This document shows, piece by piece, positions 8,783 to 16,469 of a DNA stretch of 64,000 nucleotides (its first letter is position 1; the number at the start of each line of letters is the position of its first letter). A program made the position numbers and the translations under genes. This DNA is from Mucilaginibacter sp. dw_454 (GTDB taxonomy: Bacteria > Bacteroidota > Bacteroidia > Sphingobacteriales > Sphingobacteriaceae), in the NCBI RefSeq assembly GCF_018449775.1, contig NZ_JAAVVB010000002.1, positions 186,001 through 250,000 of the forward strand, given 5' to 3'. The notes under the pieces were generated by a model. It did no database searches. It saw nothing but the letters and a program-made list of their open reading frames with translations, and was not told the DNA's origin.

Positions 8783-8816
8783 TATTGCATAGTACTATAT
8801 AAATAATATATCTTTG
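8783..8816 (+). promoter_or_regulatory. Promoter of the small lipoprotein gene
   Basis: TATCTTTG at 8809-8816 is a perfect -7 box. A TATTG at 8783-8787, 21 bases upstream, is a weak -33 element. The ATG follows 20 bases after the box. Confidence 0.6.
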
Positions 8817-8836
8817 TTTAATTAAATAATAGAACA

Positions 8837-9199
8837 ATGAAAAGCTTAACAATCAACTTAATAGGCGTGTACCTTGCTGCAAGTATCGCGTCTTGTCATT
8901 ACGGAACGGGCAGGCACGTAGTTATTAAAACCGGCGATAATTATGGCGAGACAAAAATTGAATACTCGGGCCGTGCCGATTTTAATAGTGACGGAACGGC
9001 TATCACCTACATCAGCCCCAAAGGTTTTGTAAAATATAGTAACGGCGACCAGGAATTAATTGCCGAAAGCGATTATGCTGGGCATATCACTTATCAAATA
9101 AACGACAGCCAAAAACTGCGGCAGCTAAATCCGCAGCAAAAAATATTTTTAGCCGGCGCGATAAAAAATATGATTAGGCTTGGGCACAATGATGACTAA
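8837..9199 (+). CDS. Small lipoprotein, function unknown
   Basis: 120 residues with a signal peptide and lipobox (ASIASC, Cys20). The mature part begins with beta-strand-like segments (VVIKTGDNYGETKIEYSG, AITYISPKGFVKY) and ends in a helical stretch (NPQQKIFLAGAIKNMIRLG). No family recognised. It stands alone behind a good promoter, 94 bases before the phospholipase-like gene. Confidence 0.7.
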   Translation: MKSLTINLIGVYLAASIASCHYGTGRHVVIKTGDNYGETKIEYSGRADFNSDGTAITYISPKGFVKYSNGDQELIAESDYAGHITYQINDSQKLRQLNPQQKIFLAGAIKNMIRLGHNDD

Positions 9200-9293
9200 T
9201 ATTTGAGCGGGATAATCATCGTCACAAATAAAAATGCATGGATAATTAAACATACATTTAAACTTTGTGTTAACACAGCACAATTTGTGTTTG

Positions 9294-10613
9294 ATGCCCC
9301 TGAAAAAATATCTGTTACCGGTTTTATTAATAGTGTGCTTGATGCCTTTTCAAGGCAAGGCATATTCGGTTTTAACTCACGAGGCTATCATTGATGCCAG
9401 TTGGGAAAAATCATTAAAGCCGCTTATTCAAAAACGTTACCCCGGGCTATCAGAGGCTGATATCCGGTTGGCGCATTCTTATGCTTACGGGGGAAGCTTG
9501 ATGGCCGATATAGGTTACTCGCCTTTTGGTAGTGAGTATTTTACCAACCTGATCCATTATGTACGCACCGGCGATTTTGTCAATAACCTCATCTCAGAGT
9601 CTGAAAGTGCAAATGAGTTTGCTTACGCATTAGGTGCGTTGTGTCATTATATGGCCGATCAATATGGCCATTCGCTTGGCACTAACGTAGTGGTGCCAAT
9701 GACGTATCCGGACGTAAAAAAGAAATTTGGCCCGGTTGCTACTTATGACGAAGACCATACCGCTCACAGCCGGGTAGAGATAGCCTTTGATGTTTTGCAG
9801 GTGGCCCGTGGTAATTATGCCTCGCAGGCTTATCATGATTTTATTGGGTTTAATGTTGCCAAGCCGGTACTTGAAAAAGCCTTTCTAAAAACTTACGGGC
9901 AAGATATTAATACCATCTTTCCAAATCTCGACCGATCCATTAACAACTTTAGGTGGGCCATTAATAGCCTCATGCCTACGGTAACCCGTAGTGCCTGGGT
10001 TTTAAAAAAGGATGAAATTAAAAAGACCGAACCAGGTGTTACCAGCCGTAAGTTTCATTACCGCATGCAGCGTAAAAAATACTATGGCGAGTTTGGCCGC
10101 GACCGCGACAAGATAGAATTTAAGCAGCAACTGCTGGCTTTCTTTTTAAAGATAGTGCCTAAAATTGGTCCGTTTAAGGTTTTTAAATTTAAACCGATCA
10201 GTCATGAAGGTGAGGTTATTTTTATTAAGAGCTTTGATGAAGTTACACGGCATTACGAAGAAGCGTTAGCAATGTTGGATTATAAAAAGCCGCACTTGCC
10301 AAATGTTGATTTTGATACCGGTGTGTTAACCACCTACGGAGAATATGGCCTGGCCACTAAAACTTACAATGATCTGCTGGATCAGCTTGCGCAAGGTAAA
10401 TATGTAGCGCTTACGCAGCAGCTAAAAGATAATATTACTCAATTTTACAGTAAGGCTGACACCGTTAGTCTCGCCAAAAATGATACGGATTCATGGAAGA
10501 AAAGACGGTTGATTTTGCAAACTATTGCAACTGAAAACACCGTCCCGGTAGACAGCTTACACACCACCAACAAGGTGAATGATAAAGTATTCGTAATTAA
10601 ACTAAATCATTAA
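9294..10613 (+). CDS. Zinc-dependent phospholipase C-like secreted protein
   Basis: 439 residues from the ATG at 9294. A GTG 9 codons upstream is in frame but would lengthen the signal peptide n-region for no reason. The signal peptide is LLPVLLIVCLMPFQGKA. The next ~170 residues carry the His/Asp metal ligands of the zinc-dependent phospholipase C/S1-P1 fold: LTHEAIID, AHSYAYGGSLMADIGY, ALGALCHYMADQYGHSLG. The C-terminal ~200 residues are mostly helical and specific to this Bacteroidota type. Substrate is unknown: phospholipids or nucleic acids are both possible for this fold. Its stop is 49 bases before the next gene, which may be co-transcribed. Confidence 0.8.
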   Translation: MPLKKYLLPVLLIVCLMPFQGKAYSVLTHEAIIDASWEKSLKPLIQKRYPGLSEADIRLAHSYAYGGSLMADIGYSPFGSEYFTNLIHYVRTGDFVNNLISESESANEFAYALGALCHYMADQYGHSLGTNVVVPMTYPDVKKKFGPVATYDEDHTAHSRVEIAFDVLQVARGNYASQAYHDFIGFNVAKPVLEKAFLKTYGQDINTIFPNLDRSINNFRWAINSLMPTVTRSAWVLKKDEIKKTEPGVTSRKFHYRMQRKKYYGEFGRDRDKIEFKQQLLAFFLKIVPKIGPFKVFKFKPISHEGEVIFIKSFDEVTRHYEEALAMLDYKKPHLPNVDFDTGVLTTYGEYGLATKTYNDLLDQLAQGKYVALTQQLKDNITQFYSKADTVSLAKNDTDSWKKRRLILQTIATENTVPVDSLHTTNKVNDKVFVIKLNH

Positions 10614-10661
10614 CTTTACGCTTGTCTGTAAAGGCGTTTGAACCAATTTACACCTGTTTTC

Positions 10662-12800
10662 ATGAAAATAGTATCACGGTTAGTAATAGCAATGATCTTG
10701 TTATGCGCGGCTATTAATGCACAAGCAAAATTTGTTATGCCCAATGAGGTTGTGATTCAAGATGACTCATTACTGGTGGCTTTTGACGCGACTACGGGTG
10801 CCTTGATAAGAATGGAACGCAAAGCCACCCATTGGGTAATTGAACGGCGACCCGACCTTGGTACTACTTTCAGGATGCTGGTGCCACTGCCTAAACAGCG
10901 AAGCAATTACGTCATGGGGCAGGGACAGCCGGCTCGTATTGAAAAAATATCTGATCATGAGGTTCGTATTCATTGGGATAAATTGACCAGTAATCATGGT
11001 GGTTTGTTACCCATGAAGTTTACAGGCACGGTAACTTTAAATAATGGTCAGCTCATGTTTAGCGGATCGTTAGAAAATAATTCCGATTTAACGGTTGAGA
11101 CAATTGACTACCCGTATCTGGGCGATTTCTCCCGCCCGGCTAAAACATCGCCAATGCAGGTTAAAACCATGTGGTACGGCAACTTAGAGTCGGCAGAACT
11201 ATTTCCAAACTTTGGTAACGACAAAGGCTACTGGGGCACATTTACGCCAATAAAAACATTCGACACCAACCGCAGTTTGTTTTGCCTGATACAGACGCCG
11301 GGGCAGGGTATGTATGTTGAAATGCACAATCCGCTGCAGAAATATTTATTGGAATTTACCTTCGTACAGAATCCGGGTGTAGAGCAATCCGTTAATTCGC
11401 CTGTGCCGCAGGTTGATGAGATTGACGGGCACGCCGTAAACATGGAGTTCAGAACCTGTCATTTTATTTTTGCGCACCCACATACAAAATTTGATCTGGT
11501 ACCGGTGGTGATGCAATGCTACAGCGGCGATTGGCATAACGGCGTAGACATTTACAAAAAATGGCGCGCTACCTGGTTCAAAGCGCCACATGAGCCTGCC
11601 TGGGTTCAGGATGTGCATTCATGGTTCCAGTTACAGATCAATTCGCCAGAGCAAGACTATCGCGTTAAATACAAGGATATTGTGCAGTACGGAAAAGAAT
11701 GCGCAGAAAACGGCATAGGCGCTATACAATTAGTAGGCTGGAACGAAGATGGCCAGGACGGCGGCGACCCAAGCCAAAATACAGATCCTAATTTGGGTAC
11801 TACTCAGGATCTGAAGGATGCGATCAAAAAGGTACAGGGGATGGGTGTGAAGATGATTATGTTTGGTAAGCTAAACTGGGCAGATAAAACAAAAGATTGG
11901 TACAAAAAAGAGCTTTACAAATATGCCGCTACCGACCCTTATGGTATACCTTATGAGCATGGGGGCTACAGCTACTATACACCTACGCAACTGGCGGGCA
12001 TTAATACCCGCCGCCGTGCGGTAATGGATTTTGTCAGCCCCGCATATCGCAACCGCATTACAAAAGAATTTCAAAAACTGTTAGACCTTGGTGGTTCGGG
12101 ATGGTTGTTTGATGAGAATTGTCATCATGGCCCGGTTAAATATAGCTTTGCGACAGATCATGGATACACCGCGCCGGGCTATATTTACAGTGGCGATATG
12201 CCGTTGGCTTCGCAATTGCGTGCTGCAGCCGACAAGATAAGTCCTGATTTTCTATTCGCAGGCGAAGGACATATGGATTGGCTAATGCAATATTATTCAA
12301 CGTCTTATTTCCGTATCAATGGCGGATCGATACCGGTTTGCCGGTATCTTGATTCACATTCGCCGTTGATTGTTGCGGTAAACGGATTTGATGATCGCGA
12401 GATGTTGAATTTGATCTTGATGGACAGGTATATCATCAGCTATGAACCCTATAACTTTAAGGGCCACATCACTGATTTTAGAATGACGCTTGATTATGGC
12501 AAAAAAATTGACGCGCTACGTAAACGGTACCGTACTTATTTATGGGATGGTGAATTTCATGACACTTTAGGCGCGACGGTAAGCGGCAATGGCGATTTTA
12601 AATATTCGGTATTTACAACGTCAACCGGCAAGAGGGCTATTGTGTTGGTGAACCCGGTACGTAAAGCGGTAAATTGTAAAGTAAATATGCACAATCAGGG
12701 CAAATTGGTTGTAGCATCACCCGAACAGCAGGACGCTATTGAAACAGATGGCAATGTAGAAGTACCCCCAAGATCGGCGCTAGTAATAATGGAGCAGTAA
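10662..12800 (+). CDS. DUF6259-like putative glycoside hydrolase, secreted
   Basis: 712 residues from the ATG at 10662; a TTG 8 codons upstream is less likely. Signal peptide VIAMILLCAAINAQA. The N-terminal ~300 residues are beta-sandwich-like (SLLVAFDATTGALIRME). A central barrel-like region (~320-610) has AIQLVGWNEDGQDGGDP, GVKMIMFGKLNWAD, GWLFDENCHHGP and FLFAGEGHMDW, i.e. Asp/Glu residues at strand ends as in clan GH-D enzymes. The C-terminus is a small beta domain. I assign the DUF6259 type from this layout. Activity is unproven; Asp in WLFDEN and Glu in FAGEGH are the first candidates for catalysis. Convergent with the response regulator, 20 bases apart. Confidence 0.65.
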   Translation: MKIVSRLVIAMILLCAAINAQAKFVMPNEVVIQDDSLLVAFDATTGALIRMERKATHWVIERRPDLGTTFRMLVPLPKQRSNYVMGQGQPARIEKISDHEVRIHWDKLTSNHGGLLPMKFTGTVTLNNGQLMFSGSLENNSDLTVETIDYPYLGDFSRPAKTSPMQVKTMWYGNLESAELFPNFGNDKGYWGTFTPIKTFDTNRSLFCLIQTPGQGMYVEMHNPLQKYLLEFTFVQNPGVEQSVNSPVPQVDEIDGHAVNMEFRTCHFIFAHPHTKFDLVPVVMQCYSGDWHNGVDIYKKWRATWFKAPHEPAWVQDVHSWFQLQINSPEQDYRVKYKDIVQYGKECAENGIGAIQLVGWNEDGQDGGDPSQNTDPNLGTTQDLKDAIKKVQGMGVKMIMFGKLNWADKTKDWYKKELYKYAATDPYGIPYEHGGYSYYTPTQLAGINTRRRAVMDFVSPAYRNRITKEFQKLLDLGGSGWLFDENCHHGPVKYSFATDHGYTAPGYIYSGDMPLASQLRAAADKISPDFLFAGEGHMDWLMQYYSTSYFRINGGSIPVCRYLDSHSPLIVAVNGFDDREMLNLILMDRYIISYEPYNFKGHITDFRMTLDYGKKIDALRKRYRTYLWDGEFHDTLGATVSGNGDFKYSVFTTSTGKRAIVLVNPVRKAVNCKVNMHNQGKLVVASPEQQDAIETDGNVEVPPRSALVIMEQ

Positions 12801-12820
12801 GATATTGAAGTAAAGAATAG

Positions 12821-13189
12821 TTATTTTAAATGCTTTTTAATAATGTCTGTTAATTCCGTCAAGTTAAAAGGCTTTTTCAGATAGGCATCGGCCAGGCCTG
12901 CTTCTGCAATTTCTTTGATATTACTTACTGCCGATATAATGATAACAGGGATATGGCTGGTGGATGGATCGCTCTTAAGTTGGCGACTCAATTGCTCGCC
13001 ATTAGCATCGCTCTTCCATTCTGTAAGCCAGTTGTCAAGCAATATAATATCCGGCTTGATCTCATTAATTGATCTCAGAATTTTAGAATCCTCAGAGGAT
13101 ATCACCTCGTAGTTCTCTTCTTCCAATACATAAACAATAGATTCTCTAATGTCTCTGTCATCCTCAATTACTAATATCTTTTTGGCCAT
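12821..13189 (-). CDS. Stand-alone response regulator receiver protein
   Basis: 122 residues, a single CheY-like receiver domain with no output domain. Key residues are present: acidic pair Asp10/Asp11, phospho-acceptor Asp52 (IILLDNW), Ser86 (IIISA) and Lys106 before Pro (LKKPF). Such proteins act by protein contact or as phosphate relays. No histidine kinase lies nearby, so the partner is unknown. Monocistronic. Confidence 0.9.
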   Translation of the reverse strand: MAKKILVIEDDRDIRESIVYVLEEENYEVISSEDSKILRSINEIKPDIILLDNWLTEWKSDANGEQLSRQLKSDPSTSHIPVIIISAVSNIKEIAEAGLADAYLKKPFNLTELTDIIKKHLK

Positions 13190-13310
13190 TGTAGTGTAGG
13201 TGTAATATACACTAATAACAGCGAACCATAGGTGTTTTGTTTTGGATGGGGACGAATTTTAGTGATAATTATGACGAATAAGGCTTGTTTTTCGTCATTT
13301 TAACAGGAGG

Positions 13311-13386
13311 GTGTCACTCTGAGCCTGTAGAAGAGCGATGCGGAAATGCCATTACGCGCCAATCCGTCGACGAACTCAGGATGACA
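13311..13386. repeat. Decayed REPIN-like repeat (GTCAT family, type B)
   Basis: TGTCACTCTGAGC at the left and CTCAGGATGACA at the right are inverted. The middle no longer pairs well. It matches the ends of the intact copy at 34443-34524 and lies just downstream of tdk. Confidence 0.6.
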
Positions 13387-13404
13387 GCGCTATATTGGTG
13401 ACGT

Positions 13405-13986
13405 TTAAAAAGTCTTGCTATTATAACAAACACGGCAACGTGGCTCATAACTGTCCTTCTCTCCAAGCAATACTTTTTCTTTGCTCGGCACCAGTCGGTA
13501 CGAGTAAAGCGCAGGCGAGCCGCACCGCAGGCAAACGGCATGCACTTTAGTTACAGATTCGGCTATAGCCATGAGCGTAGGCATGGGGCCAAAGGGGCGG
13601 CCCTTAAAATCCATATCCAGCCCCGCTACAATAACGCGGATGCCTTTATTGGCCAGGGTGGTGCAAACGTCTGGTAATTTGTTGTCGAAAAACTGGGCCT
13701 CGTCAATACCAACAACCTGGGCATGGCCGGCTAACAATAATATTTCTGATGATTTGCCTACAGGTGTAGACTTAACGGCGATAGAGTTGTGCGATACTAC
13801 ATCGCTTTCATCGTAACGCACATCAAGCTTTGGTTTAAAAATTTGCACGCTCAGCTTGGCATAACGGGCACGGTTTATTCTTCTAATCAACTCCTCGGTT
13901 TTACCCGAAAACATCGAACCGCAAATAACCTCGATACCGCCACCGTTTTCACTCTTTCGCTTAAAAATCTCCTCGGTGAGCTGCAT
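13405..13986 (-). CDS. tdk: Thymidine kinase
   Basis: 193 residues, type II thymidine kinase. It phosphorylates thymidine to dTMP with ATP in the salvage pathway. The P-loop is GSMFSGKT (23-30), the Walker B-like DEAQFF is near residue 95, and a C-terminal zinc ribbon has CLRCG and CRVC pairs. The lasso region ([17 protein letters not shown]) is intact. Cytoplasmic. Its start is 73 bases from the divergent gene at 14060, so the two share an upstream region. A decayed palindromic repeat follows the gene. Confidence 0.95.
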   Translation of the reverse strand: MQLTEEIFKRKSENGGGIEVICGSMFSGKTEELIRRINRARYAKLSVQIFKPKLDVRYDESDVVSHNSIAVKSTPVGKSSEILLLAGHAQVVGIDEAQFFDNKLPDVCTTLANKGIRVIVAGLDMDFKGRPFGPMPTLMAIAESVTKVHAVCLRCGSPALYSYRLVPSKEKVLLGEKDSYEPRCRVCYNSKTF

Positions 13987-14059
13987 GGTAAACTTTTTGT
14001 AAAGGCCTAATATCAGAATTTAATGCTTAATTTTGGTAAGCATTTCGTAAAGTATTGTA

Positions 14060-15097
14060 ATGAAGCAACTGGAAGTATTTAATAAGGTAGGTGGCATCCT
14101 GAAGGAGCTTAATGAGCAATATCAATATATCCAAACTAATCCTGAAGTTATAAACGACCTGGAAATGGAGCTGTTTGTTGCCAATGCGCATTTCCTGACA
14201 GACCATGCCGAGATTTTAAACAAGCTTAATCAGCGTACTAAAGCAGAGAAAGCCGAAGAAACCCGTGCAGACAAAGTGGGTACAAAAGCAGACATTCATG
14301 CATTGCCTCCGCCGGCACCGGTAGAGAAACCCGAACGAAGGTTTGAATTTCCGCCAAAGCCTGCCGAGCGTCCAAAACCCGAGCCGATAAAAACAGAAGA
14401 GCCGGTTACGCCGGCCAAACCAGCTCCTACTTCCGAGAAGTTTTTCGAACCCCTGGTGCAGCAACCAAAACCAAAACGTAATGAGCCTGCGGAAACAGAG
14501 GAAGTTTCTTCGGGAATTGACCTGTCATCAGATACACCGAAAGACAGCTATTCTTTTATGATGGAAGAGCCCGAGGTAATTCGTCATGAATTGGAAATTG
14601 ATCCGGCTGATATCGATGATGATACAGAGGAAGAAATTGTTGCCGTTGAAGATATTGAAGAAGTTGTATCAGAACCGGTGAAAGCTGAAGAACCGGAAAT
14701 TGAAGCCGTAGAAGAACCAAAGATAGCGGTTAAAGAAGAAGTAAAAGCAGTTGAGAAAAAAGAAGAACCGGCTCAAGATAAAGAAGAGGTATTGACCATT
14801 CATCAACGCATGTCTGCACAACGTGCCAGCTCGCCAGGTTATACAGAGCAAGCTGCGCAGCCTGTAACCAACCTGAAAGCTGCCATTAACCTGAATGATA
14901 AACTAAGCTTTATTAAAGACCTGTTTAACGGCTATAGCCTGGCTTACAGCGAGGCTATAGAGATATTGAATCGCTTTAATACTTTTGAAGAGGCCAACCG
15001 CTTCCTGACAAAAAACTATACCTTAAAAAATGATTGGGACAGTAAACCTGAAACTGCTGACAAGTTTTACGCGATATTGAAGAGACGATATAGTTAA
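14060..15097 (+). CDS. Conserved protein with helical ends and Glu/Pro-rich linker, function unknown
   Basis: 345 residues, no signal peptide. Three parts: an N-terminal helical segment (1-70; VFNKVGGILKELNEQYQYI, LEMELFVANAHFLTDHAEIL), a long acidic and Pro-rich low-complexity linker (~75-265; EPIKTEEPVTPAKP, EEEIVAVEDIEEVVSE), and a compact C-terminal helical domain (~275-345; INLNDKLSFIKDLFNGYS, EAIEILNRFNTFEEANRFL). The two ordered ends joined by a disordered charged linker suggest a scaffold or tether. The C-terminal part is recognisable from other Bacteroidota hypothetical proteins. It is divergent from tdk and its stop codon runs into a palindromic repeat. Confidence 0.75.
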   Translation: MKQLEVFNKVGGILKELNEQYQYIQTNPEVINDLEMELFVANAHFLTDHAEILNKLNQRTKAEKAEETRADKVGTKADIHALPPPAPVEKPERRFEFPPKPAERPKPEPIKTEEPVTPAKPAPTSEKFFEPLVQQPKPKRNEPAETEEVSSGIDLSSDTPKDSYSFMMEEPEVIRHELEIDPADIDDDTEEEIVAVEDIEEVVSEPVKAEEPEIEAVEEPKIAVKEEVKAVEKKEEPAQDKEEVLTIHQRMSAQRASSPGYTEQAAQPVTNLKAAINLNDKLSFIKDLFNGYSLAYSEAIEILNRFNTFEEANRFLTKNYTLKNDWDSKPETADKFYAILKRRYS

Positions 15098-15190
15098 CAC
15101 CCCTCTAAATCTCCCCGAAGGGGAGACTTCTTAAAAATTATATTCTTAAGTTTTTTAAGTCCTCCACCTCGGGGAGGGTTGGGTGGGGTT
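15095..15190. repeat. REPIN-like palindrome between convergent genes (family E)
   Basis: CACCCCTC...CTCCCCGAAGGGGAG on the left is inverted relative to CCTCGGGGAGGG...GGGTGGGGTT on the right, with an AT-rich centre (AAGTTTTTTAAG). It fills the whole gap between the unknown-protein gene and rodA. The left end shares TTAACACCCCTC with the copy at 60653, so the TAA stop may belong to the element. It probably also terminates transcription. Confidence 0.8.
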
Positions 15191-15191
15191 T

Positions 15192-16469
15192 TTAATTATA
15201 GATCATACCCATCCTGTTCGAATCTAATTTGATGAGGATGAACAGCATGACCGTAAAACTCAATAGCGACGACCCGCCGTAGCTAATTAATGGTAAGGGG
15301 ATACCAATAGAGGGCACAATTCCAATCGTCATACCTATATTGATCACCACGTGGAAAAAGATAACCGAGGCCACGCCGTAAGCATAAACGCGCGAAAATG
15401 GCGATCGTTGCCTTTCAGCGACGTAAATAATGCGCAGTACCAGCAGCAGATATAAACCCAGCACCACAACTGATCCTGCAAAGCCAAACTCTTCGCCCAC
15501 GGTACAAAAAATAAAGTCAGTACTTTGCTCGGGCACAAACGAGTATTTGGTTTGCGTGCCGTGCATATAGCCTTTACCCCAAAGCTTACCTGAGCCTATG
15601 GCAATTTTAGACTGATTAACGTTATAACCCTTACCCCTCAAATCTTTGGTTATACCCAATACAATATCAATACGTACCTTTTGGTGGGGTTTTAAAACTT
15701 TGGTGTATAAAAAATTTACACTTAATACAAAAGCAACTAATATCCCCGTGCCGACACCTATGGTAACGAGAGTTTTGCGGTTACGTCTGAATAGCAAAAT
15801 AATGATTATCGATAAACCGATAATACAGCCAATAATTATAGGCAGGTGTCCAACTTTAATAGTGAGGACAAACAAGGCAATGAACAATCCTTCCAGTATC
15901 AGGAAATAAGGCGATAATCCCTCGCGGTATAATACAAATAGCAGCGAACTAAACACCAGCGTAGAGCCTGCATCGGGTTGCAGCAAGATCAGAACCATCG
16001 GCAGGAAAATAATAGCGGCCGCGGTAGCAAATGATCTGAGTTCGGTTATTTTAACGTTGGTGGCACTTAAATATCGCGCCAGCAACAAGCAGGTGGAAAA
16101 CTTGGCAAACTCTGAAGGCTGAAGCCTGAAACCGCCCGGCAGAGAGATCCAGGCCTGGTTACCACCAACGTTTCTGCCTATAACGAGTACCAGTAGCAGC
16201 AGCAGCACAGAAATGCCATAAACAGTGGGTGCCAATGCCGAGAGAAATCTGCTTTCAAGTAATAAAATAAATATCCCCAGTACAATAGCGACCATGACAA
16301 AGACAAACTGCTTGCCATAGTTGGTGTCCAGATCTACTAGTGATGGGTTTTTTGGATCAAACACGGCTGAGTGGATGCTGAACACGCCAATGGTGCAAAG
16401 CGCCAGGTATATAAAAACCATGAGCCAATCGACATTAAAAAAAAAGCTGCGTTGCGGGTTACTCATCAT
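15192..16469 (-). CDS. rodA: Rod-shape-determining glycosyltransferase RodA
   Basis: 425 residues, SEDS family, about ten membrane segments. It polymerises lipid II into glycan strands during side-wall growth, working with PBP2. Family blocks: WISLPGGFRLQPSEFAK with the conserved Pro-Ser-Glu, the LLQPDAGS segment with the catalytic-site Asp, EQSTDFIFCTVGEEFGF and GIPLPLISYGGSS. The start overlaps the end of mrdA by 11 bases, so the two are coupled. It is the last gene of the mre operon. Confidence 0.96.
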   Translation of the reverse strand: MMSNPQRSFFFNVDWLMVFIYLALCTIGVFSIHSAVFDPKNPSLVDLDTNYGKQFVFVMVAIVLGIFILLLESRFLSALAPTVYGISVLLLLLVLVIGRNVGGNQAWISLPGGFRLQPSEFAKFSTCLLLARYLSATNVKITELRSFATAAAIIFLPMVLILLQPDAGSTLVFSSLLFVLYREGLSPYFLILEGLFIALFVLTIKVGHLPIIIGCIIGLSIIIILLFRRNRKTLVTIGVGTGILVAFVLSVNFLYTKVLKPHQKVRIDIVLGITKDLRGKGYNVNQSKIAIGSGKLWGKGYMHGTQTKYSFVPEQSTDFIFCTVGEEFGFAGSVVVLGLYLLLVLRIIYVAERQRSPFSRVYAYGVASVIFFHVVINIGMTIGIVPSIGIPLPLISYGGSSLLSFTVMLFILIKLDSNRMGMIYN

